Assembly (NCBI GenBank): GCA_963844255.1 | Contig: CAWJNP010000001.1 | Span: 142,627 to 206,626 of the forward strand | Direction: 5' to 3' | DNA from: SZAS-79 sp963844255 | GTDB taxonomy: Bacteria > Pseudomonadota > Gammaproteobacteria > Burkholderiales > SG8-39 | Length of the DNA stretch: 64,000 nucleotides | In this document: piece by piece, positions 41,668 to 49,434 of the stretch | Position numbering within the stretch: the first letter of the stretch is position 1 | Layout of the letters: each line of letters begins with the position of its first letter | The notes under the pieces: model-generated | Database searches by the model: none | What the model was told of the DNA's origin: nothing | The model's input: the letters and a program-made list of their open reading frames with translations, nothing else | Translations under genes and position numbers: made by a program

Positions 41668-42429
41668 TCAGTCATAGAATTCGGCGCCTTTCCTGAGCGT
41701 GTTCCACTGTGCTTCGTCGTGCCCGAAAACCACGGTCGCGCCACTCGCCTCGATGCGGCGGATTTCTGCCAGCGACTGCAGGGCCGCTTCGCCGTTCCAG
41801 TTATTGCGCGGATTGAGGTCGCGCTCGAGCACCACGCGCAGCGCGACGGTGTCCGAGGCGAGCAGGTGGCTGCCCGAACGCTCGAGGCTCACCAGCGCGC
41901 CGCTGGTCCCCGGCGTATGCCCCGGCAGCGGCAGCAGCACGATGCGTTCGTCGCCGAACAGGTCGCGCTGGGCATCGAAGGTGTCGAAGGTGTTGGGGTG
42001 CTTCCAGTCCGCGGTCAGAAAACCCGCGGCTTCGGCATTCGGCGCGCTCGCGGCCTCCAGTTCCTTGGCGTGGCAGACGATGGTTGCTCGCTTGAAGAAT
42101 TCGTTGCAGCCGCAGTGGTCGAAATGGAAATGCGAATTGACCACCACGTCGATGTCGTCGGTTGCGATGCCGAGCCCTGCAAGGCCGGTGAGCAGGTGAT
42201 CGTCGGGCTTGGATACCAGCTTGATCGAGCGCGACATCGCGCCCAGGCGCGTGGAGCCCTCCACGGCCGCCGAAGGATGGCAGCCGGTATCGAACAGCAC
42301 ATTGCCCTGGGGATGACGCAGGAGAAAACACATCACCGGCAGCTCGAACAATTCATCGCTCGCGGCCTCCGGCACATAGATCTTCTTCTTCAACTTCACC
42401 CGCCCGCCCGACAGCACATGCATCTTCAC
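41668..42429 (-). CDS. metallo-beta-lactamase-fold hydrolase, N-acyl homoserine lactonase family
   Basis: A 253-residue cytoplasmic enzyme with the dinuclear zinc motif NSHFHFDHCG (HxHxDH) near residue 100, plus LPGHTPG and a distal FGHDEAQW histidine. The family opens lactone rings. There is no luxI/luxR gene nearby, and the gene is translationally coupled to a molybdenum hydroxylase (ATGA overlap with the 2Fe-2S subunit), so a catabolic lactone is a better guess than a quorum-sensing signal. That is inference. Confidence 0.88.
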   Translation of the reverse strand: MKMHVLSGGRVKLKKKIYVPEAASDELFELPVMCFLLRHPQGNVLFDTGCHPSAAVEGSTRLGAMSRSIKLVSKPDDHLLTGLAGLGIATDDIDVVVNSHFHFDHCGCNEFFKRATIVCHAKELEAASAPNAEAAGFLTADWKHPNTFDTFDAQRDLFGDERIVLLPLPGHTPGTSGALVSLERSGSHLLASDTVALRVVLERDLNPRNNWNGEAALQSLAEIRRIEASGATVVFGHDEAQWNTLRKGAEFYD

Positions 42430-42920
42430 TTGGTCTGCTCCCCGCGTTCCGCAACGGCCTGGCGCAGTGCGCGCACGATGTGGTCATACCCCGTGCAGCG
42501 GCACAGGTTGCCGGACAGCCCCTCGCGGATCTCCTCATCGCTCGCGAGCGGGTACTTCTTCAGGAGGTCCACGGCGGTCATCAGCATCCCCGGGGTGCAG
42601 AACCCGCACTGCAGCGCGTGGTGGGTGCGAAAGGCCTCCTGCAGCGGTCCAAGGCGATCGACCGTGCCCAGACTCTCCACGGTGGTCACCTCCATGCCGT
42701 CGGTCTGCACCGCGAGCATCAGGCAGGCGCGCGCGCTGTCGCCGTTGACCAGCACCGTGCAGGCGCCGCACACGCCGTGCTCGCAGCCGACGTGGGTGCC
42801 GGTCAGGCCCAGCGTATGACGCAGGAAGTCCGACAGCAGGAGGCGCGGCTCGATCGATTTCCTCACCGTCGCACCGTTCACCCTGACCGTGATCTCCATC
42901 AGTTCGTCGCTCATGCTCAT
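42426..42920 (-). CDS. molybdenum hydroxylase 2Fe-2S subunit (CoxS-like)
   Basis: A 164-residue two-cluster ferredoxin subunit. The plant-type cluster uses CEHGVCGACTVLVNG, and the second uses CGFCTPGM together with CRCTGY. It relays electrons from the molybdenum site to the FAD subunit. Four-base ATGA overlaps on both sides tie it to the FAD subunit gene upstream and the lactonase downstream. Confidence 0.96.
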   Translation of the reverse strand: MSMSDELMEITVRVNGATVRKSIEPRLLLSDFLRHTLGLTGTHVGCEHGVCGACTVLVNGDSARACLMLAVQTDGMEVTTVESLGTVDRLGPLQEAFRTHHALQCGFCTPGMLMTAVDLLKKYPLASDEEIREGLSGNLCRCTGYDHIVRALRQAVAERGEQTK

Positions 42921-43783
42921 TCTCCGGTGGATCGCTGCCAGGCAGCCGTGCAGGTGCGCCGCACCAGGGTGTCGAGCAGGTGGTGGCGCAGGCCTGCAGA
43001 AGCCTGCAGGTCGACGTTGGGTTCGACGCCCGCGCGCACGGCGGCGGTCACTGCATCCAGCGCGGCCGCATCGCAGGCCCGGCCCTGCAGCGCCGCTTCC
43101 GCGGCGGGCACCCGGACCGGTCCGCCGGCACCGCCCGCAACGGCGATCCGCGCGCGCGTCACGCGGCCACCGGCCGATTCGATCAGCACACCGGCCGCAA
43201 CCAGCGCGAAGTCCCCCGAGCGGCGCGCGTATTCCTCGAAGCCCCAGCCGGTGCGCGCGGCCAGCGCGGGATATTCGACGTGCGTGAGCAGTTCGTGCGC
43301 TTCCAGCGTGGTGCTCAGCGCGCCGGCGATGAAGTCGCGCGCCTCGATCGTGCGATTGCCCCGGGCCGAGCGGATGGACAACGTTGCGTCGAGCAGCACG
43401 GCCATGAGCAGGTGCTCGGCCGAAGGATCGGCGTGGGAGAGGCTGCCGCCGAGCGTGCCGCGGTTGCGGATCGCCAGGTGTCCGATGTGCTCGACCGCGG
43501 CCGTGAGCACCGGGAAGTGCCGCTTCACGAGCGCCGAGGTTTCGATTTTGTGATGCCGCGTAAGCGCGCCGATCCGCAATCCGCCCGCAGGCGTTTCCTC
43601 CAGCGAGTCGAGTTCACCCAGGCGGTTGATGTCCACCAGCAGCGCCGGGCGCAGCAGGCGGAAGTTCAGCATCGGCAGCAGGCTCTGTCCGCCGGCGATC
43701 ACCTTCGCGTCCGTCGTCTGCAATGCATCGAGCGCCTGTTCGATGCGCGTCGCGGCCAGGTATCGGAACTTTGGGGGCTTCAT
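42917..43783 (-). CDS. molybdenum hydroxylase FAD-binding subunit (CoxM-like)
   Basis: A 288-residue subunit of the xanthine dehydrogenase family. FAD is bound by KVIAGGQSLLPMLNFRL and the second motif HIGHLAIRNRGTLGGSLSHADPSAE. It passes electrons on to an unidentified acceptor. It is the first gene of the five-gene operon, has AGGATGCA before its start, and follows a good promoter at 43863-43891. Confidence 0.95.
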   Translation of the reverse strand: MKPPKFRYLAATRIEQALDALQTTDAKVIAGGQSLLPMLNFRLLRPALLVDINRLGELDSLEETPAGGLRIGALTRHHKIETSALVKRHFPVLTAAVEHIGHLAIRNRGTLGGSLSHADPSAEHLLMAVLLDATLSIRSARGNRTIEARDFIAGALSTTLEAHELLTHVEYPALAARTGWGFEEYARRSGDFALVAAGVLIESAGGRVTRARIAVAGGAGGPVRVPAAEAALQGRACDAAALDAVTAAVRAGVEPNVDLQASAGLRHHLLDTLVRRTCTAAWQRSTGE

Positions 43784-43862
43784 TGCATCCTACGGAGGTG
43801 GGGAACCGGAACCGGGGGCCGCGTCTGTGCGATGCGCGTCGCGGTGCCGTACCGAGTACACG

Positions 43863-43891
43863 AAGTTAGTGGGCGCCACCCTGAAAGTCAA
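43863..43891 (-). promoter_or_regulatory. sigma-70 promoter of the molybdenum hydroxylase operon
   Basis: On the minus strand, TTGACT and TAACTT are exactly 17 bases apart and lie about 80 bases before the coxM-like start. Similar sequences TACACGAAGTTAG and TGTACGAAATAGC (43850s and about 43900) flank or overlap the boxes, and could be sites for a repressor not encoded here. Confidence 0.6.
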
Positions 43892-43983
43892 CGCGCTTTC
43901 TCTGTACGAAATAGCGGACGCAGGGCGGTGATTCCAATAGACTGAATCGGGCTGGTTTCTCGAACAAAAGGGAGGGCGGCGCG

Positions 43984-44898
43984 ATGTCGGGGCATGACGC
44001 GCATCACCACCATCATCCGGTGGATGGCAACGAGCGCACGCTCTGGTTCGCCCTCGCGCTGACGGCCGGGTTCATGCTGGTGGAGGTGATCGCCGGCTGG
44101 CTGACCGGCAGCCTGGCGCTGCTCTCGGATGCGGCGCACATGTTCACGGACAGCGCAGCCCTTGCAGTCTCCCTTGCGGCTGTGCGTCTGGGCCGCCTGC
44201 CTGCGGATTCGAAGCGAACCTTCGGGTACCAGCGTTTCGAAATCCTTGCCGCGGCGTTCAATGCCTCGCTCCTGTTCCTGGTCGCGCTGTACATCCTCTA
44301 CGAGGCCTGGCACAGATTCCAGCAACCCGAACCGATCCACACAACCGGCATGCTGGCGGTGGCGGTGCTGGGTCTGCTGGTCAACCTGATCGCGGCGCGC
44401 CTGCTGCATTCCGGCAGCGCGACCAATCTCAACATGCGCGGCGCCTACCTCGAAGTCCTCGCCGACCTGGTTGGCTCCGCCGGGGTGATCGTCGCGGGGC
44501 TGGTCATCCTGTTTACCGGTCTGACCTGGATTGATCCGCTGGTCGCAGTCGCAATCGGCCTGTGGGTGGTGCCGCGCACCTGGCTGCTGTTTCGCGCCAG
44601 CGTGAACATCCTGCTGGAAGGTGTCCCCGAGGGGGTCGACCTTGCGCAGGTGCGTGGAGCGATCCTCGCGGTACCCGGCGTCAGCGGTGTGCATGACCTG
44701 CATGTATGGGCGGTGGCCAGCCGCGAGACCAGCCTGTCCGCGCACGTCGTGGTCGGCGAGGCGAGCGAGGCGGAACGCACGCTTGGGGAGGTTGCACACC
44801 TGCTCGGGGAGCGCTTCCACATCCACCACAGCACGATCCAGGTGGAGTCCGGATCCTGTCCCGCCGCTCAGAGCAAAGGTCGCAGCCTGCACGATTGA
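43984..44898 (+). CDS. cation diffusion facilitator, CzcD/ZitB-like
   Basis: A 304-residue membrane antiporter exporting Zn, Cd or Co. It begins with a His-rich segment (GHDAHHHHHP) and has six helices with the metal-site motif HMFTD in helix 2 and EVLAD in helix 5, the glutamate variant seen in CzcD-type proteins. A cytoplasmic C-terminal domain (about 210-295) follows. Good AGGGAGG precedes the start. It is divergent from the molybdenum hydroxylase operon and has no metalloregulator next to it. Confidence 0.92.
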   Translation: MSGHDAHHHHHPVDGNERTLWFALALTAGFMLVEVIAGWLTGSLALLSDAAHMFTDSAALAVSLAAVRLGRLPADSKRTFGYQRFEILAAAFNASLLFLVALYILYEAWHRFQQPEPIHTTGMLAVAVLGLLVNLIAARLLHSGSATNLNMRGAYLEVLADLVGSAGVIVAGLVILFTGLTWIDPLVAVAIGLWVVPRTWLLFRASVNILLEGVPEGVDLAQVRGAILAVPGVSGVHDLHVWAVASRETSLSAHVVVGEASEAERTLGEVAHLLGERFHIHHSTIQVESGSCPAAQSKGRSLHD

Positions 44899-44926
44899 CC
44901 GTCCTCGAGGGTCATGCGGTGCGCTG

Positions 44927-44941
44927 GTAACAAACTGTTAC
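44927..44941. promoter_or_regulatory. inverted repeat operator upstream of the Do-like protease gene
   Basis: GTAACA and TGTTAC form a perfect 6-base dyad with a 3-base centre, about 83 bases before the degP-like start. A further GCTTACG lies 15 bases downstream. The pattern suggests a two-component response regulator of the OmpR type controlling the envelope-stress protease, but the regulator is not encoded here. Confidence 0.5.
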
Positions 44942-45023
44942 ACAGTCGGGCAAAGGCTTACGCAACTTGTGCGCCGCTGCGGGCCTCCAACGCTGTACTT
45001 CAGCAACGTTGGGGAACCGCACC

Positions 45024-46499
45024 ATGACACGTAAATCAGTCGTCTTTAATTTCGTTGTTGCCGGGGTCGCTGCAGCCGTGACCGCAGCCATCGGCCAGTT
45101 CGGCCTGCCGCAGATCCCCTCGGCACAGGCTTTTTCCGCGACACCTGCCGCCATGTCGGCGCCTGCCGCCCAGCCGACGGCTGCGCCGCGCGGGTTTGCC
45201 GCCAGGGCACTACCCGACATCGCCACGCTCGTTGAACAGAACGGGCCGGCGGTAGTGAACATCAAGGTCAGCCAGATGGCCAAGACCGCGGTCGAAATGC
45301 CGGATGAACTCAAGAACTCGCCGTTCGGCGAGTTCTTTCGCCGGTTTGCACCGCAGGGGCCGCAGGGCGGCACGCCGATGCACGGCGAGGGCTCGGGCTT
45401 CATCGTCAGCGCGGATGGCGTCGTGCTGACCAATGCGCACGTAGTTGCGGATGCATCCAAGGTCACCGTGCGGCTGACCGACGGCCGCGAGTTCGAAGCC
45501 AAGGTCGTCGGCGTCGACAAGAAGACCGACATGGCCGTGCTGCGCATCGACGCGAAGAACCTGCCGACGGTGAAGATCGGCGATCCCTCGGCGACGCGCG
45601 TCGGCGAATGGGTGGTCGCGATCGGCTCGCCCTACGGCTTCGAGAATTCGGTGACCGCCGGCATCGTCAGCGCCAAGTCGCGTGCGCTGCCCGATGAGAA
45701 CTACGTGCCCTTCATCCAGACGGACGCGGCGGTGAATCCCGGTAACTCGGGGGGGCCGCTGTTCAACCTCGCCGGCGAAGTGATCGGGATCAACTCGCAG
45801 ATCTACAGTCGCACCGGTGGATATCAGGGCCTCTCGTTTGCAATCCCGATCGACGTGGCGATGAAGGTCGAAAACCAGCTGGTCACCACCGGCCGTGTGA
45901 GCCGCGCGAAACTCGGCGTCTCAGTCCAAGGCGTGGACCGCGCGATCGCCGATTCCTTCGGCCTCGACAAGGCCGAGGGCGCCCTGGTGGGCACGGTGGA
46001 GGGTGGCGGTGCCGCCGCGAAGGGAGGCATCGAACCGGGCGACATCATTCTCAAGTTCAACGGGCACGCGATCTCGCAATCGCGCGATCTGCCGCTCCTC
46101 GTCGGTGCGGCGACCCCGGGCGCGAAGGCCGACGTCGAGGTGTGGCGCAAAGGCAAGCGCGTGACGCTCGCGGTAAAGCTGGGGGAGATGACCGAAGCCA
46201 AGGTTGCGGACGCCTCTGGGGCCAAGGCCGATGGCGGGAAGCTCGGCCTTGCCGTGCGCCCGCTCACGGCCGAGGAGCAGCGCCAGGCCGAGGTCAAGGG
46301 CGGGCTCGTGGTCGAAGGCGTGAACGGCCCGGCCGAACGCGCCGGCCTGCAGCCCGGCGACCTGATCCTGTCGCTCAACGGAAAACCCGTGAACTCGGTC
46401 GAGGAACTGCGCAGCCTGGTCGAGAAGGGCGGCAAGGCGGTTGCCCTGCTGGTGCAGCGTGACGGCGGTCGTCGCTTCATCGGGGTGCCGCTGGGCTAG
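45024..46499 (+). CDS. Do-like periplasmic serine endoprotease (DegP/DegQ/MucD family)
   Basis: A 491-residue envelope protease/chaperone with an N-terminal signal or anchor, a trypsin-like domain (catalytic His in LTNAHVVADAS, Asp in KTDMAVLRI, Ser in GNSGGPLFN) and two PDZ domains (about 290-380 and 400-490). It degrades misfolded periplasmic proteins. I start it at the ATG at 45024 with GGGGA upstream; an earlier in-frame ATG at 44967 falls in the operator region. Confidence 0.95.
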   Translation: MTRKSVVFNFVVAGVAAAVTAAIGQFGLPQIPSAQAFSATPAAMSAPAAQPTAAPRGFAARALPDIATLVEQNGPAVVNIKVSQMAKTAVEMPDELKNSPFGEFFRRFAPQGPQGGTPMHGEGSGFIVSADGVVLTNAHVVADASKVTVRLTDGREFEAKVVGVDKKTDMAVLRIDAKNLPTVKIGDPSATRVGEWVVAIGSPYGFENSVTAGIVSAKSRALPDENYVPFIQTDAAVNPGNSGGPLFNLAGEVIGINSQIYSRTGGYQGLSFAIPIDVAMKVENQLVTTGRVSRAKLGVSVQGVDRAIADSFGLDKAEGALVGTVEGGGAAAKGGIEPGDIILKFNGHAISQSRDLPLLVGAATPGAKADVEVWRKGKRVTLAVKLGEMTEAKVADASGAKADGGKLGLAVRPLTAEEQRQAEVKGGLVVEGVNGPAERAGLQPGDLILSLNGKPVNSVEELRSLVEKGGKAVALLVQRDGGRRFIGVPLG

Positions 46500-46511
46500 G
46501 GCACCCTCGAC

Positions 46512-46573
46512 TTACTGACATTTTTTCGCAAGAGTCCCCGTCCAGCTACCCTGGACGGGGAATTTACTGACAT
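46512..46573. terminator. bidirectional hairpin with flanking TTACTGACAT repeats
   Basis: An 11-base-pair stem, TCCCCGTCCAG / CTGGACGGGGA (46535-46545, 46551-46561), lies between two convergent genes and probably terminates both. It is flanked by exact direct copies of TTACTGACAT at 46512-46521 and 46564-46573, and by TTTTTT on the left. The duplicated flanks are unusual for a simple terminator. Confidence 0.7.
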
Positions 46574-47739
46574 CAGGCCACGGCGTACTTCTTCACAAAC
46601 GTCTCGTCGATCGTCACGCCCAGGCCCGGGCGGTCCGGAATTTCCAGCATCCCGTCTTCCACCGGAAAGCCTTCCTTCGAGAGTTCCTGCAGCAGCGGGT
46701 TCGCGCCGAACGAATACTCGAGGATGAATCCGCAGGAGGTCGCGGCCGTGACGTGCATGCCGGCGGCAAATGCCAGTGCACCGGTCCACAGGTGCGGTGC
46801 GAGGCGCAGGTTGTAGGCGGATGCAATCGCGGCGATCTTGATCGCCTCGCTGATCCCGCCGCAGATGGCGAGGTCCGGCTGGAAGATGTCGGCCGCGCCG
46901 AGTTCGGCGAGTTCCCTGAAATCGAAGCGGTTGAATTCCGACTCCCCGGCCGAGATCGGTACCGACGATGAGCGCCGCACTTCGGCGTAACCGCGCTTGT
47001 CATCCGCCGTCACGGGTTCCTCGAACCACATGAGGTCGAGGTCCTCGACCTTGCGGCAGAACTGCTTCGCCTCGGCCACGCTCCAGGTGCCGTGCGCGTC
47101 ACAGGCCAGGCCCACGTTCGGTCCCAGTGCTTCGCGCGCCGCCTTCACCCGTGCGACCGAATTCGTCACACTGCCGTCGATCACGCCGACGCGCATCTTC
47201 ACTGCCCTGACGCCGCCTTTCTTCACGTAGCCGACCAGCTGCTCCCCGATGCCCTGCACGTCGGCCCAGCCGCCGGAGGCATAGACCGGCATGCGTTCCG
47301 CCTTGCGGCCGCCGAGCAGCCGCCAGACCGGCGCGTTCAGCGATTTTCCGAGGATGTCCCAGAGCGCGAGGTCGATGCCGCTCATTGCGCAGATCGACAC
47401 CCCGCGCCGGCCGAGCGCGGGGAATACGCGGCCGTGCTCGAGTGCATAGTGGCCGCGCACGCCGTTGTACATGAGCTCATTGATCCGCACGATGTCGCGC
47501 GGGTCTTCACCCACGAGGTCCGGGCCGTACTTCTGGTTGATCGCATGGGTGACCGCGCGGTTGTTGCCCGCGCTGCCGACCTCTTCTTTCGATTCGCCCC
47601 AGCCGACGATGCCGCACTCGGTTTCGATGCGCACCAGGGTCGAATCGAACGAGGCGATCCGGCCGAAGTCGGAGACGTGCTGCTGTTTTTCCGGGATGGG
47701 CACGTGCAGCCACGTTGCCGCAATGCTCTTGATGCGCAT
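46573..47739 (-). CDS. enolase-superfamily enzyme (mandelate racemase / muconate lactonizing type)
   Basis: A 388-residue protein with the capping domain (about 1-125) and the barrel. Residues visible are the KMR catalytic strand, metal ligands in LACDAHGTW and MWFEEPVTADD, the SAGESEF glutamate, and the PHLWTG histidine that marks the mandelate racemase subgroup with its His-Asp pair. It likely abstracts the alpha-proton of a sugar acid or similar carboxylate; the substrate is not predictable. It lies 21 bases after phosphoglucomutase on the same strand, which hints at carbohydrate acids. Confidence 0.88.
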   Translation of the reverse strand: MRIKSIAATWLHVPIPEKQQHVSDFGRIASFDSTLVRIETECGIVGWGESKEEVGSAGNNRAVTHAINQKYGPDLVGEDPRDIVRINELMYNGVRGHYALEHGRVFPALGRRGVSICAMSGIDLALWDILGKSLNAPVWRLLGGRKAERMPVYASGGWADVQGIGEQLVGYVKKGGVRAVKMRVGVIDGSVTNSVARVKAAREALGPNVGLACDAHGTWSVAEAKQFCRKVEDLDLMWFEEPVTADDKRGYAEVRRSSSVPISAGESEFNRFDFRELAELGAADIFQPDLAICGGISEAIKIAAIASAYNLRLAPHLWTGALAFAAGMHVTAATSCGFILEYSFGANPLLQELSKEGFPVEDGMLEIPDRPGLGVTIDETFVKKYAVA

Positions 47740-47760
47740 GCTGGATCCTCGCTTCTGAAG

Positions 47761-49410
47761 TCAGGTGGGGTTGCCGAGCGCGCGATCGACGATCGCCTGT
47801 GCTTCGGCGGCAATGCGGCGCAGGTGCTCTTCGCCGCGAAAGCTTTCTGCATAGATCTTGTAGATGTCCTCGGTTCCCGAGGGGCGTGCGGCGAACCAGC
47901 CGTTCTCGGTCACCACCTTGAGCCCGCCGATCGGCGCATCGTTGGCCGGCGCGCGGCTGAGGATGGCGAGGATCTTCTCGCCCCCCAGTTCGCGCGCAGT
48001 GATTTCGTCCGCCGAGAGCGCGGACAGGCGCTTCTTCTGTGCGGGTGTGGCAGGTGCATCGATGCGGTCGTAGGCCGGCGCGCCGAATTCCTCGGTGATG
48101 CCGCGATACAGTTCGCCCGGATCGCGCCCGGTACGCGCGGTCATTTCTCCGGCCAGCAGCGCCGGGATGATCCCGTCCTTGTCGGTGGTCCAGACGCTGC
48201 CGTCGCGGCGAAGGAACGACGCGCCTGCACTTTCTTCGCCGCCAAAACCGAGCGAGCCGTCCACCAGCCCGTCGACGAACCACTTGAACCCCACGGGAAC
48301 CTCGAGCAGCCGGCGGCCGAGGCGCGCCGCGACCCGGTCGATCATCCCGCTGCTGACCAGAGTCTTGCCGACCGCCGCGTCCGCACGCCAGCCGGGCCGG
48401 TTGCGGAACAGGTAGTCGATGGCCACCGAGAGGTAATGGTTCGGCGGCATCAGACCCACGCTCGGTGCGACGATACCGTGCCGGTCGTGGTCCGGATCGC
48501 AGGCGAACGCGATGTCGTAGCGATCCTTCAGGCCGATCAGCCCGCGCATCGCATACGGCGAGGACGGGTCCATGCGGATCCGGCCGTCCCAATCGAGCGG
48601 CATGAAACGGAAGGTCGCATCCACGTCCGGGTTGACCACACTGAGGTTCAGTCCGTAGCGCTCGGCAATCACCGGCCAGTAATGGACGCCGGCACCGCCG
48701 AGCGGGTCCACGCCCATCTTGAGGCCGCCTGAGCGCAGCGCCTCCATGTCGATCACATTCGCGAGATCCCCGACATAGGCGTTGAGGTAGTCGTGCCTGT
48801 GGGTCGTGCCGGCGCACAGGGCCATTGCGTGGCCGATGCGCTTCACGCCCTTGAGGCCGTCCTCCAGGTACCGGTTCGCGCGTGTCTGGATCCAGGCGGT
48901 GACCGCAGTGTCGGCGGGCCCGCCGTTGGGCGGGTTGTACTTGAATCCCCCGCTCTCCGGCGGATTGTGCGAGGGCGTGATGATGATGCCGTCGGCCAGG
49001 CCTGCGCTTTTTCCACGATTGTGGACGAGTATCGCGTGCGAGAGCGCGGGCGTGGGCGTGTACTCGTCGCGCACCGCGATCATGGCCTCGATTTCATTTG
49101 CTGCGAGTACTTCGAGCGCGCTGCAGGACGCCGGCTCGGACAGCGCGTGCGTGTCGATGCCAAGGAACAGCGGTCCGGTGATCCGTTGCGCCTGCCGGTA
49201 GTCGCAGACCGCCTGACTGACGGCGAGGACGTGGGCCTCGTTGAATGTTCCCTGCAGGGACGAACCGCGGTGCCCCGAGGTGCCGAAGGCAACCCGCTGT
49301 TCCGGTACCGCCGCATCCGGCGCGATGGTGTAGTACGCGGTCACCAGCCGGGGCAGGTTGACCAGCGTTGCGGGGTCTGCGGGCATGCCCGCCAGGGGAC
49401 TGTTGGCCAT
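47761..49410 (-). CDS. pgm: phosphoglucomutase (alpha-D-glucose phosphate-specific)
   Basis: A 549-residue enzyme interconverting glucose-1-phosphate and glucose-6-phosphate. It shows GTSGHRGSS near residue 45, the phosphoserine loop TPSHNPPESGG (about 145), the metal-binding DPDHDRHG (about 305), and the phosphate-binding RPSGTEDIYK near the C-terminus. It lies between the NYN gene and the enolase-superfamily gene with gaps of about 22 bases, so all three are likely one operon. Confidence 0.96.
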   Translation of the reverse strand: MANSPLAGMPADPATLVNLPRLVTAYYTIAPDAAVPEQRVAFGTSGHRGSSLQGTFNEAHVLAVSQAVCDYRQAQRITGPLFLGIDTHALSEPASCSALEVLAANEIEAMIAVRDEYTPTPALSHAILVHNRGKSAGLADGIIITPSHNPPESGGFKYNPPNGGPADTAVTAWIQTRANRYLEDGLKGVKRIGHAMALCAGTTHRHDYLNAYVGDLANVIDMEALRSGGLKMGVDPLGGAGVHYWPVIAERYGLNLSVVNPDVDATFRFMPLDWDGRIRMDPSSPYAMRGLIGLKDRYDIAFACDPDHDRHGIVAPSVGLMPPNHYLSVAIDYLFRNRPGWRADAAVGKTLVSSGMIDRVAARLGRRLLEVPVGFKWFVDGLVDGSLGFGGEESAGASFLRRDGSVWTTDKDGIIPALLAGEMTARTGRDPGELYRGITEEFGAPAYDRIDAPATPAQKKRLSALSADEITARELGGEKILAILSRAPANDAPIGGLKVVTENGWFAARPSGTEDIYKIYAESFRGEEHLRRIAAEAQAIVDRALGNPT

Positions 49411-49434
49411 TACCTGCTGCCGCCCGCAATGCGC

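Noticed and set aside
39167..41677. Open frame of 836 codons on the plus strand
   Set aside because: It is antisense to the coxL-like subunit, whose molybdenum motifs are unmistakable. The composition is Arg/His/Gly-rich and there is no ribosome site.
41668..42429. Quorum-quenching enzyme
   Set aside because: The family name suggests acyl-homoserine lactones, but there is no luxI/luxR pair and the gene is coupled to a catabolic-type operon.
39266..43783. Aerobic carbon monoxide dehydrogenase
   Set aside because: The large subunit loop is GPYRGVGRP instead of the AYxCSFR motif of form I CO dehydrogenase, and no coxDEF maturation genes are present.
47092..48732. Open frame of 546 codons on the plus strand
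   Set aside because: It runs antisense across both pgm and the enolase-superfamily gene, so it cannot be a single real gene.
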